From Perkinsus olseni (Eukaryota > Perkinsozoa > Perkinsida > Perkinsidae), in assembly GCA_013115135.1 (NCBI GenBank), contig JABANP010000585.1, positions 1 to 30,810 of the forward strand: a stretch of DNA of 30,810 nt, in the 5' to 3' direction. This document shows, one piece after another, positions 17,866-25,734 of this stretch. Under the pieces are notes generated by a model. It ran no database searches. It was not told where the DNA came from and saw only the letters and a list, made by a program, of their open reading frames with translations. A program made the translations under genes and the position numbers. How positions within the stretch are numbered: the first letter of the stretch is position 1; every line of letters starts with the position of its first letter.

Positions 17866-17907
17866 TTAGCACTGGGAAGACTCGATCTTGAGCCAAGAGA
17901 CACCGCA

Positions 17908-19299
17908 CTTACGTTAGGGTAGGACGTTAGGACACTAGGACTTTTAAAGTTAGGAAATCCTCGATAAGGACGTTAGGATGGGTGGTTAGGTCGAAGCTAT
18001 TTCACAAGACACATTTCCTAAGGTTAGGACGCGTTTCTAAGGACGCGTCACTAAAGTACCTCCCGAGGTACTTTATAGAGCATCCTAACCTGAAAAGTGG
18101 TATTCGGGTCGCGAATCGCTCCGCGGAATTTTTTTTCGGGCGCCCTAAATTTGTCACGGATGTCACAAATATCCTGCGGTTGTCAATAAATTAATCAGTG
18201 ATGTCACAAATCGCTTCCAAAGTTCTAAGAGGGTGTAAGTAAGGGCATGTTACTAAAAGTTAGTAACTAACTGCCTTTAAGCACAAGTGAAACTGTATTG
18301 CTGAGTCCAATCTCAACCGCAGGTTAAAACTTATTCGTAGGACAAAAAAGAAACGAAGGACTGCGGGTGAGAGCCGAGAAAAGGGCAACCCGAAACCCCA
18401 CCCGAAACCCGACAGGGCAACCAGAAACCCGAACTGTTATCCAAGGCCAAGCTGCTCCCAAGGAAACCAGAAACCCGAGTTGTTAGGTGGGTGAAGGCGG
18501 GAGAACAAATTTGGCCCAAATTATTTGGGGCAAGAGGTACAAAAAAGAGGCACGGGCTAAAAAAGTATTGACATCGTGAACAAAAGTGTTGCCTTCGGCA
18601 ACACTTTTCCTCGCTCCGCTGATAGCTCCCGGGTTCGAATCCTGCTGCTCTCCATTCTACATCTTTTTTTGACTTCACGATTTTTCGTGATGCTTCTTTT
18701 TCGACTTCGCGAATTTTCGTGATGCTTCAATAATAGAACTTTGATTTTTCAGCTTAGTTTTGTGAACATGCCTTCCGGGAAGTTCTCTGATGTTGAACGT
18801 CTGACGGGTTGATTCCGTCAGTTAAGACGTGACGTTGTAACTGTTCTGCTTGCTCGGCAGCATGCAGGTCGTCAAGCTCCTGCGGATCTAGCAGATCGCG
18901 ATCGTCGAAGTCCATGAATAAAGATAACTGTTGTTTTCAGAGAGGACCCCGGGAAGTAACTTGAAGTTCAACTTCCGGTTGAACCACCGTTGTCCTCGGC
19001 TGGACTGAGCACATCAATAAATTTTTGCTAGTAGGAGAAATGTTCTAACGGTAGCGGGCAAAATCGTCATCCGTGTGGGCGTGGGGTCGATCCCGATGAA
19101 GTTCATTTTCGCCGAAACTTGTGCTGAAAATGTCTTTTAAGGATGTCCTTACCCTCGGGTGAGGACGTCTTTAAGTTTAGGATCCTAAGGTTAAGCGAGG
19201 ACAACCTTATGAAATGGCTTGTCCTTACTTAAGGATTCCTAAGGTTAGGATCCTAAACTTAAAGACATCCTTACTCAGGAAATCCTATGAAATAGGCCC
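17908..19299. other. Non-coding right arm of the TIR transposon
   Basis: Repeats of gttaggac and cctaagg words (17915-18030, 19180-19275), cccgaaaccc words (18375-18480), a 10-bp hairpin at 18052-18073 and a 12-bp hairpin with a ttc loop near 18580-18606. No gene is supported. A tRNA-like fragment near 18630 is noted under rejected items. Confidence 0.5.
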
Positions 19300-19937
19300 C
19301 GGTACTCAAGATCCTGTCGTCCCGTGCATCCACGGCCCGGTGGGATAAGGCGAGACAGATCTATCTGTCCTTGTCCGAAATCCCTGGTAGGGTATCCCTT
19401 CGATGGGTACCGGGGCACAGTTCCATCAGTGCCAACGAACGGGCCGATGAGCTGGCAGCCAAGGGTGCCTCCATGAGGGAAGTCTCTGCGGAGACGGAAA
19501 TCAGTGTGAGGACTCTTCGGCGGTATTGCGGAGAAGCTGGCCGCCTGTCATTGCGCAAGTGGTGGTCAGACAAGAGAGCCAGCCTGGGCACTTCTGTCAA
19601 TGACTTCTTTTACTGCGCTTCACACGCTCGTTTGTGGATCCGCGGGGAAGTCACGGCAGCTAGCAGTGCCGTTGTATTCGGAAGGGCCCCAACCCCAGCC
19701 CATCTCTATAGATGCGGGGTGGTCAACTCGCCAGAGTGTGACTGTGGGGCGCCGGTGGGTAACACGCGGCACTACCTCTTCTCCTGTCCGCTCCTGCAGC
19801 AGGCTAGGAGTAGGGTCAAAGGTGGTGTCCCCAACCATTTATATAAACTAATTGTTGATTTGAAGCGACGCAAGTCCTTCAATCAACTTTGTTCGGCCCT
19901 CATGCGGTATCTCGATGCTCGCAGGGGCTTGTTGTAG
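19300..19937 (+). pseudogene. LINE RNase H domain end and C-terminal zinc motif
   Basis: The frame resumes after the transposon with VLKILSSRAS-type sequence, then WVPGHSSISANERADELA, whose last Asp completes the RNase H site. The C-terminal part carries ECDCGAPVGNTRHYLFSC, the Cx1Cx8Hx4C motif usual at the end of I/Jockey/R1-like LINE proteins, and stops at 19935-19937. About 96% identical by eye to the second LINE. It cannot be expressed as one protein because of the nested transposon. Confidence 0.85.
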
Positions 19938-20178
19938 TGCCGGGCAGGCACAACTTTTGGTTTTCCGCCTCTGTTTTGTACGAGGCCCACCATTGAATAT
20001 TTGCTGTGAAAAGAAAAAAAACAAAATAGCAGCGGCTGGAGCAAGCGTCGGAGGACTGGCGACTGGGACGGTGACCGCGAGGATGGAGGAAGATGCAGAA
20101 GAAGTCGGTCGAAGCCTTAGAGCAGGAAGACGTGATGACTAATTCATGTATTGCTCGTTATTAAGGAACGTTTCAATC

Positions 20179-20193
20179 TGACGTTGGTTCGCA
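20179..20193. repeat. 15-bp LINE target-site duplication (right)
   Basis: TGACGTTGGTTCGCA, identical to 16231-16245. Confidence 0.9.
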
Positions 20194-20289
20194 GCGATGC
20201 TCCGGTTCGCCTGCGAGTTGAGGTCAATGACATCATGTCATCGACCGTCATATCCCTCGATGCATGGTTAATACCTGCCAACCAAAATT
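20194..20289 (-). repeat. Continuation of the inverted unit beyond the LINE
   Basis: The minus strand reads from ccaaaatt-complement through the shared ggtattaaccatgcatcgagg and gatgacatgatgtcattgac words to the LINE site, matching 8917-9025. Confidence 0.85.
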
Positions 20290-20590
20290 CAGGGTGGCCC
20301 AAAAGTGGGAAGAATGGATCATTCTTCCTATTCCCGGGAATTTCCGGAAATTCCCAGGAATATAGCCGGGAAGAAAGAATGCATTCTTCCCCATTGAAAC
20401 AAGCCCCCCAGTTTTTTCGCGCGCCTTCGGCGCGCATATCCGCCTGTGCTCGATGCTCTCTCAAGTCGAACCATTGGAATGAAGCACCTAAATACCCGGG
20501 AAGAATCTCAACCATTCTTCCAGGGAATACTGAGCGTTTTTTCTTCCCGGGAATTTCCGGAATTCCCGGTAAGAAAGAATAGCATTCTTT
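20290..20590. mobile_element. hAT-like element end with hairpin-rich interior, partner end not found
   Basis: Begins CAGGGTGGCCC and continues gtgggaagaatggatc, resembling the CAGGGTGG...TGGAAAGGATC end of the 997-bp hAT-like element. Inside are many ttcccgggaa and gaatgcattc type inverted words. No matching inverted terminus or 8-bp duplication was found downstream, so this is a solo or rearranged end. The right limit is approximate. Confidence 0.5.
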
Positions 20591-21977
20591 CCCGCTGGGC
20601 CGCCCTGAGGAAGGCTGACTGGGGTCCATTGGTCCCAGGGGCGGAAAACTTCTTTTCTTATGTCGGCTGGTGTTGGGGCACGAGGTAGGCGACCTCTGTC
20701 GCCCCGCAACCCACAGCAAGGTGTGTCTGCTGAACAACTATAGCTTTGTGGTCAGGGAGGGTGGGCCAAAGCACCCTAGTGAGGTATAATGCATCTCGCC
20801 GCACTAGTATTGGATCGGCCCGACCCGGCGGCCCGTCTCTCAGGATCAGAGGTTCTCCGGTGTGTTAGCTATAGGAGAGTGCGAGCGCGCGTCTGCTGAG
20901 GCGTGCGCGGTTGGATGCCTTACGCGTGGATAGTCGTTCGAACACTCCCACAGGGTGGCTGAGGGAAAGATAGAAAATCGACTCTTTCCTTCGAGAAATT
21001 TCCGGAAGGAATAAAAGAAAAATAGTGGAAAAATAGGAAAAAAGAGAAAAATAGGAAAATAATGAAAAGAATAAATTTTGCGAAAGGTCCGCCTCCGGCG
21101 GACCGCCAGGTTGACTGAAGGTGGTCGAGAGATTTTATTGCGCGCCAGTCTCCGTCGTCAGCGTTGCGTTGGGTGCGCACTGGACATTTTCTGGTTATTC
21201 ATATTAGTATAATATGAGCAATTGAGCTGAAGTATCACTCGACTGAACACTGTGCATTTCCCACTGTGAAGCGCACAGGGCAAGGAGTGGGACTACCAGC
21301 GCGGCGCGATAAGTGTTATAGCCTATAGCTTGGTAAGACCTTCACGGCAGCATCTTCACAACAACACAGTATGAATATAGACCTGGCTACAATGCAACGG
21401 TTCTTGATACTAATTGTTGTCATTGTGGGGTCAGGGATGGGAACGCTCATCTAATGCTCAACTGTCAAAGACCAGATCGGTCTCGCTTGCGGCCTAGTTT
21501 CATAGTCGGAAGCGGAACTCTTGGGCAAATAACAATCTGTGTGAGTCGATGTGCAGCTATGGCTGACTACTGCGAAAAGCTCTATTTCAAAGAGCTTCCG
21601 AAAACTAATTGGAAATAGAAAGTTTGGTGGAGACCATCGCCTAATGATAGCTAACCGAACGGGGAAAAACAACTTGATTGGCAGACTTTTCGAGTCCTGG
21701 AGATGATGCTGGTCGTGGCACATCGGGCGAGGCTTGTGCGACGGTCGTGTAAGCGGATCCTGCCAGGAGGAAAGGAAGCCTTTCTAGTTGAATGTACCCC
21801 TGAGGGAAGCTTATTGATTGATAATCTGTCTGATTGCACTGCATATCAACGCGACAGAGTGTCTCCAACTGTGCACATCGGCAAAAGTCTAACTAAGCCG
21901 GAACCGGCGTTGGACTATAAACTCACACACACACACAACACAGTAACATAGGAGCTTGATTCAGAAACGTAATACCG

Positions 21978-22019
21978 TGTCAAAAATTTTGACATGGATG
22001 CATTTTGACTCAAAATGCA
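21978..22019. repeat. Two adjacent odd palindromes, 8- and 10-bp stems
   Basis: 21978-21985 pairs with 21987-21994 around a21986; 21999-22008 pairs with 22010-22019 around c22009. Confidence 0.9.
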
Positions 22020-22029
22020 CGTTATGATG

Positions 22030-22082
22030 GAGTATATACGGAAAGTCAGATACGTCACGTATCTGACTTTCCGTATATACTC
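22030..22082. repeat. Odd palindrome, 26-bp perfect stem
   Basis: Arms 22030-22055 and 22057-22082 are perfect reverse complements around a single c22056. The perfection implies a very recent origin or active maintenance. It is the longest of its class here. Confidence 0.95.
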
Positions 22083-22526
22083 TGGAGTGGTACGGACTCT
22101 GTACTGCTTGACGCCATAGGAGGCGCAGGGCGAGATTGCATTTCATCATCCAACCCTACCATCTCTGCACAGAGCTTCTCAGCCTGGACAACAGGGAGTT
22201 GATGATCATTTTCTCCTCTTGGGTGGCCATCCCTGATTCCAGTCCTCAGATTGCTTCGTGAGCGTGCATGCGTGAGGATACACTGAGTTTAGCTTAGTGA
22301 GCTATAGGTCACATAGAGTCGCGAAACCGTACTCGAGAGGACTTGGCCGATAATGAAATTCTTCAGAGTAAGCTAGCTTAGCGCGAGTTCTAGCCTAGAA
22401 CGCATACTCATGCACGCGTGTGCAAAGCGCCGGGTGAGGTCAGACGGTTATCTGAGACTAATGATATTGTAGGGATGATAGTCTAAGATGTGAGCAGGAC
22501 TGAAGCCATTGACACCTGTTACATAG

Positions 22527-22546
22527 CGTATACTATACGCCGTATA
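22527..22546. repeat. Foldback triplet, X = cgtata
   Basis: X 22527-22532, inverted copy 22534-22539, X again 22541-22546. The equivalent upstream regions of copies 1 and 7 read ggcctatagtcgtta with one word. Confidence 0.92.
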
Positions 22547-22642
22547 GTCGTCACTATTTTGTCACTGTAGTGCCTAAGGGACCGGCTCTAGGCTCTACAG
22601 TGGCTGAGCATCGTTCGCAGATGGACAAAGGGTTTTGCGGAC

Positions 22643-22655
22643 CCTTTTTCCTCAG
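22643..22655 (+). promoter_or_regulatory. Candidate splice acceptor upstream of copy 6
   Basis: The pyrimidine tract ends in ctcag at 22655, here 30 nt before the ATG because the usual cacaatcc leader is shortened. Confidence 0.38.
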
Positions 22656-22685
22656 CACTGGTTAAGCCCTAAGTCCGGCTTTGTC

Positions 22686-23144
22686 ATGCTATCCGTGATC
22701 CTCGTCATCGGAGTTCTCATCAGCTTCAATGATGCGTATCTGCCGGAAGGCAACTTTGCGGGGAGGGTTAAGTCCCCCTTCCTCTTCGTCGATTGTACCT
22801 TCGTACCGGCTTCTGGCGTCTCATCTGTGCACATGGTGGTTGGATGTGATGAGCAAAAACCCGCAGCGGTGGGACGTTTCGACATCATGCCAATGGCCGA
22901 TCATCCCGACCGATTCGGTATCGTGGATTCTGATAGCCCAAGTCACAAAAGAATGATAGATGAACTGAAGAGGATGTGTCCGCGGCGTGGATTCAAGAAT
23001 AACGATTTCATGAGGTTCGACAGGCTTGAGGGGAATGTTCCCGAATTTGATGATTATCGTGTATTCTATGACGGCGCCACGCGGTCGGTCCTCCTGTCGA
23101 GACTTACTGCTACTCCTAAGTCGGGTTGGCGGAGTCTTGCGTGA
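22686..23144 (+). CDS. Small secreted protein, family copy 6 (152 aa, extended C-terminus)
   Basis: The family start is at 22686 (signal MLSVILVIGVLIS); an upstream open stretch has no ATG and crosses the acceptor-like tract. Belongs with copy 4 (LFVDCTFVPASG, DEQKP). Cysteines are conserved at 37, 54 and 98. The middle is very divergent (FDIMPMADHPDRFGIVDSD). The ancestral stop is lost: ggtttagcgg of other copies reads ggttggcgg, adding GWRSLA before a new stop. No disruption; probably functional. Confidence 0.78.
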   Translation: MLSVILVIGVLISFNDAYLPEGNFAGRVKSPFLFVDCTFVPASGVSSVHMVVGCDEQKPAAVGRFDIMPMADHPDRFGIVDSDSPSHKRMIDELKRMCPRRGFKNNDFMRFDRLEGNVPEFDDYRVFYDGATRSVLLSRLTATPKSGWRSLA

Positions 23145-23219
23145 ATCGTCATGTGGTTGAACGGAGAGGCTGCTGTTATCGAGCTTTCGAGTGATGACTT
23201 TGTATCGTTTGCTCGTTAC

Positions 23220-23239
23220 TCCTGTCACAGGAGTCCTGT
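23220..23239. repeat. Foldback triplet, X = tcctgt
   Basis: X 23220-23225, inverted copy 23227-23232, X again 23234-23239. Copy 4 has the single word tcttgt at 13281-13286. Confidence 0.9.
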
Positions 23240-23611
23240 GGCGTCCATCTATGGCATATCATCATGCTATTAGCATGCTTTAGAATGTCGCGTCCGTGTT
23301 GTAATGATTTCGATTATTCTGATCTCAGATCAGTGATCTGGTGATTGTCACGCATTCCGGGGAGTCGATCTTATTAGGATACGCTTCCCTAGTGATCGAG
23401 CCAGTTGATCCTTTCTTTGCCTGCATACATATTATTAGACTCATTAAGAAAGAGTGGAGGATCGAGGACCCGCCTGATCGCAAGATATCTTCTGTGACAC
23501 GACCAATCCTTATTCGTGATGTTTGCTCTGAAGTCCGTGTTTCGCCGCATAGCTTTGTCAAGCATACGTTGTGATATTCATGTACTTCAGTGGCTCTCGA
23601 TTTTTGGTCTT

Positions 23612-23638
23612 TCGGAGCCTCCGAGTCGGAGCCTCCGA
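23612..23638. repeat. Foldback chain tcggag / ctccga, two rounds
   Basis: Four alternating words (23612-23617, 23619-23624, 23626-23631, 23633-23638), each separated by one base. Other copies read atcgctccgacagg once. Probably two successive events. Confidence 0.85.
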
Positions 23639-23790
23639 CAGGGAGGATACTCTTTTCGTAGAAGACACTGTTGAGTTGCACGAGGGCCAGTTATAGAAAA
23701 TGTCTCCCGGGGACTCCAGTGGAGCCCAAAGGCGCGGCCCTTTGGCTGGCAAAGTCACTCCACCAGGCAGAGGGCCGTGTCGCTACGAAT

Positions 23791-24042
23791 CTTCAACCGC
23801 GCCGATTAGCTATAGATCTGGTAAAGCACGCATACACACGAAGTGTGCAACATCCCACTACAAGCCACGCATGAACAGGGACGATGAACGACGGCATCGC
23901 TACTTCTATTACTGTGTCTCTTCTCGGACTCGCGCAGTCCTGCTGAGGCTCTCTCATCTGCACTTGTTGTACCAAGCCACTTCTTCAGCGTCAACGTCGA
24001 TCTTCTAGTCAGATTGAAACTGTCCTGACAGCAGTACATGAC
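23791..24042. other. Spacer between copy 6 flank and the 24043-24549 frame
   Basis: Parts near 23880-23920 resemble 1385-1420. The end (24009-24042) continues the homology with the LINE tails as far as gtttcaatctga read on the minus strand. No gene supported. Confidence 0.45.
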
Positions 24043-24549
24043 TTAATTATCACGTCTTCCTGCTCTAAGGCTTCGACCGGCTTCTCCTGCGTCTTCCTCC
24101 ATCCTCGCGGTCAACGTCCCAGTCGCCAGTTCTCGGACGCTTGCTCCAGCTTCTGATATTGTAGCTGACCGCATACGCAACAAAGGCTTGAACCGACTGC
24201 TATCGCCCTCTGCGCCATTGGGATTAGATAAAGGGAAACCACATACAGAAGCCTTCATTTCATTCCAATATAGTAGAAGGACTCCGTACTCATCCATAGA
24301 TCGTTGGCTGATCTTGACCATATGTAACATATGATCATTACCTCTGCCATCGACCACCAAGCCAGCTTCACTGTCACCGGACCACATCAAGGTGTTGACC
24401 GAGAGAAGTGATTTACGTACCACGGGTAATACCGTCAGCGGAAATTCCGCTGCGGAATTCCACGTAGTAGCCACATGACGTAAAACGACCGAATGATTCA
24501 TCATAAAGCCACGCATCGACTGGATAGTCTTGCGTTCCCACGCCTTCAT
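24043..24549 (-). CDS. 168-codon frame homologous to the transduced LINE tail
   Basis: An ATG-started frame ends with GASVRELATGTLTARMEEDA and a basic tail RAGRRDN. The same C-terminal words (GASVGGLATGTVTARMEEDA, RAGRRDD) are open in the tails of both LINE copies (20038-20142; 25778-25886 minus), where the changes preserve the frame. This argues that the segment was once protein-coding and that a LINE captured its last 35 codons. The upstream part (residues 1-130) has no known motif. It could be a gene fragment, because the 5' end sits beside foldback-rich DNA; a 14-bp foldback lies inside it at 24438-24457. Confidence 0.45.
   Translation of the reverse strand: MKAWERKTIQSMRGFMMNHSVVLRHVATTWNSAAEFPLTVLPVVRKSLLSVNTLMWSGDSEAGLVVDGRGNDHMLHMVKISQRSMDEYGVLLLYWNEMKASVCGFPLSNPNGAEGDSSRFKPLLRMRSATISEAGASVRELATGTLTARMEEDAGEAGRSLRAGRRDN
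24438..24457. repeat. Foldback triplet, X = gcggaa
   Basis: X 24438-24443, inverted copy 24445-24450, X again 24452-24457, with spacers a and t matching the flanks t and a. It lies inside the 168-codon frame. Confidence 0.87.
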
Positions 24550-24553
24550 GTCA

Positions 24554-24583
24554 GCCGCCTGCCAGGCGGCCGTAGCCTACGGC
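24554..24583. repeat. Two overlapping odd palindromes
   Basis: 24554-24561 pairs with 24563-24570 around c24562, and 24569-24575 pairs with 24577-24583 around c24576. The related locus near 1480 has a plain gccgtag. Confidence 0.85.
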
Positions 24584-25212
24584 TGCCCTAGTACGGCTAT
24601 TGCTCAATAGATGAACTTCAGGTGGTTCTCTCGAGTAGTTTTGTTATACTAATGTCAGTGCCCAGTCAGCAGTACTCTTGCGACGGTGCCAAGCCGACCA
24701 GTGCAGACCTTCTGTGGGAGAACGACACCTACGGTTGCCAAAAGGTTGGGAGAGGAGGTGAGAAACGGGCGCAGGGGGTTGTCTTGACATCTTTGAATTG
24801 TAGTAAGCGAAAACTGTTGAAGTGGAGTTCTCCGGCGCGTGAGACATAGGGGACTTCCTCGTAACGAGGCTCTCGTTACATGGAACCACTATACGCTATG
24901 TCACAGCAGCGACACGATCTTACTCGGCCGTCAGACTTTCACCGCTACAATAGCCTTTTCGCCTACTGCGTATGATTGGTCTCGCATAAGCATCTAACAT
25001 CATCTTCCGCCTTGCACTCACACGCATGAGTATGCGTGCAAGATGAAGTTATCCCAGATCACACTATAGATCACAATATCGCACAAGTGCCCTCAAGACA
25101 GGTTTTTCGTTTTCTCTGAGCCCTGACTCACCGCTCCTGCACTATAACTCAGTACAGCGTGGCTATCCGAGACGGGGTTCAACGAATAGTGATCCCGAAC
25201 TCAAGAGTAGTT

Positions 25213-25232
25213 GATCGAATCGATCAGATCGA
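25213..25232. repeat. Foldback triplet, X = gatcga
   Basis: X 25213-25218, inverted copy 25220-25225, X again 25227-25232; both spacers (a, a) are complements of the flanks (t, t). Confidence 0.85.
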
Positions 25233-25685
25233 TAATGGGACCCTATAGCAACGCAACGCTTAGTGCCGGGCATTACGGGCACGCAGCCATCGCCCTTAAG
25301 TGTACAATAGCCGGCCCAAGGACTCACAGAGGCTGAAAAGGCTGCGACATTGGCGGCTGAGTAGCTACAACATGCGATGCGAACGACTGGCGAGCAAACA
25401 GGATCACGAAAACATGATCGGGCTAGCAGGCGGGATGTGCAAGAAACATCTCGAGTGGTATGCAAGAATGCGAGTTGTGTGCTTGAGGGGCCAAGTTGCG
25501 TACAGGAGTCGGTCGCGGAGGCAATTCTCGAGGGAAACCGGAATGATCCGGGCGAAGAATTTTCCGAGCATGAACAACGTGAAATTTGAGAGGTGTAGAC
25601 GCTCTCAACGTTGCTATTAGTCGTCTCAGGTCTATGAAAGGTTCCCTGGAAAGGCTGCTGCCTGTGTAAATGTCACAAAGTCGTG

Positions 25686-25705
25686 CGATAGGCTATCGCC
25701 GATAG
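25686..25705. repeat. Foldback triplet, X = cgatag
   Basis: X 25686-25691, inverted copy 25693-25698, X again 25700-25705. Copy 1 of the duplication has caatagctcaag once at 4079. Confidence 0.92.
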
Positions 25706-25717
25706 CTCAAGCCGACT

Positions 25718-25734
25718 CGACAGAGTGCCGGCAG
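25718..25734. repeat. 17-bp LINE target-site duplication (left)
   Basis: CGACAGAGTGCCGGCAG is repeated at 27919-27935 and occurs once at the uninserted paralogue near 4097. Confidence 0.92.

Larger units (their letters stand above)
16578..17907 (+). repeat. 1.3 tandem copies of a 1016-bp monomer
   Basis: 16578-16877 is repeated at 17594-17907 with a few changes and one 14-bp foldback insertion in the second copy. The monomer holds one gene with a 54-nt gap between its stop and the next ATG. A head-to-tail unit slightly longer than one copy is what results when a circular or concatemeric molecule integrates, but ordinary tandem duplication explains it equally well. Confidence 0.85.
16487..19299 (+). 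mobile_element. 2.8-kb TIR DNA transposon nested in the LINE
   Basis: Its ends are the perfect 17-bp inverted repeats GGGCCTATTTCATAGGA. It is flanked by CGG on both sides (16484-16486 and 19300-19302). The uninserted LINE copy (near 26626) reads ctcaggcggtactcaag with CGG once, so insertion and the 3-bp TSD are certain. Subterminal regions are rich in ttaggatcctaa words, and a longer inverted repeat of about 28 bp sits at about 19160-19190 and 19232-19270. It carries one 299-codon frame and a partial tandem duplication. 3-bp TSDs are known for PIF/Harbinger and CACTA groups, but the ends do not match either by eye and no DDE motif was found; superfamily open. Confidence 0.88.
16246..20178 (+). 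mobile_element. 5'-truncated LINE with nested transposon and transduced 3' tail
   Basis: The insertion starts inside the linker before the RNase H domain and ends ...aacgtttcaatc. Both sides carry the same 15-bp duplication, and the inverted gene unit continues on either side. After the ORF stop (19937) come an A-rich stretch (about 20010-20028) and then about 150 bp that recur after the A-rich stretch of the second LINE (25735-25886). Homologous sequence stands without a LINE at about 24009-24150. The mobilised unit therefore includes sequence beyond the A-rich stretch, consistent with 3' transduction. The element is split by a DNA transposon at 16487-19299. Confidence 0.85.
20591..22380. 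other. Gene-poor stretch with a second hAT-like end and large palindromes
   Basis: A further CAGGGTGGCTGA end occurs at 20951, in the same orientation and followed by gggaaag. An A-rich tract runs over 21000-21075, a ggtccgcc hairpin lies near 21087-21106, and a short (CA) run near 21924-21940. Three odd palindromes lie at 21978-21994, 21999-22019 and 22030-22082. No gene is supported; open frames are short and carry no recognisable motif. Confidence 0.5.
23145..23790 (+). repeat. 3' flank module of copy 6
   Basis: Conserved flank with the tgatct foldback (23320-23339), the uninserted form of the ggcagt site (gagccagttgatcc), the ggaggatcgagg block at 23456 and private foldbacks at 23220-23239 and 23612-23638. 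The small downstream frame is interrupted. Confidence 0.75.

Noticed and set aside
18360..18480. cccgaaaccc repeats as a possible telomere-like array
   Set aside because: The words are irregularly spaced and interrupted, with no consistent unit; more likely internal repeats of the transposon.
18615..18655. tRNA-like T arm (gggttcgaatcctg) after a hairpin
   Set aside because: The T stem has a mismatch and no D or anticodon arm can be folded upstream; the preceding sequence is a 12-bp hairpin instead. At most a tRNA-derived fragment.
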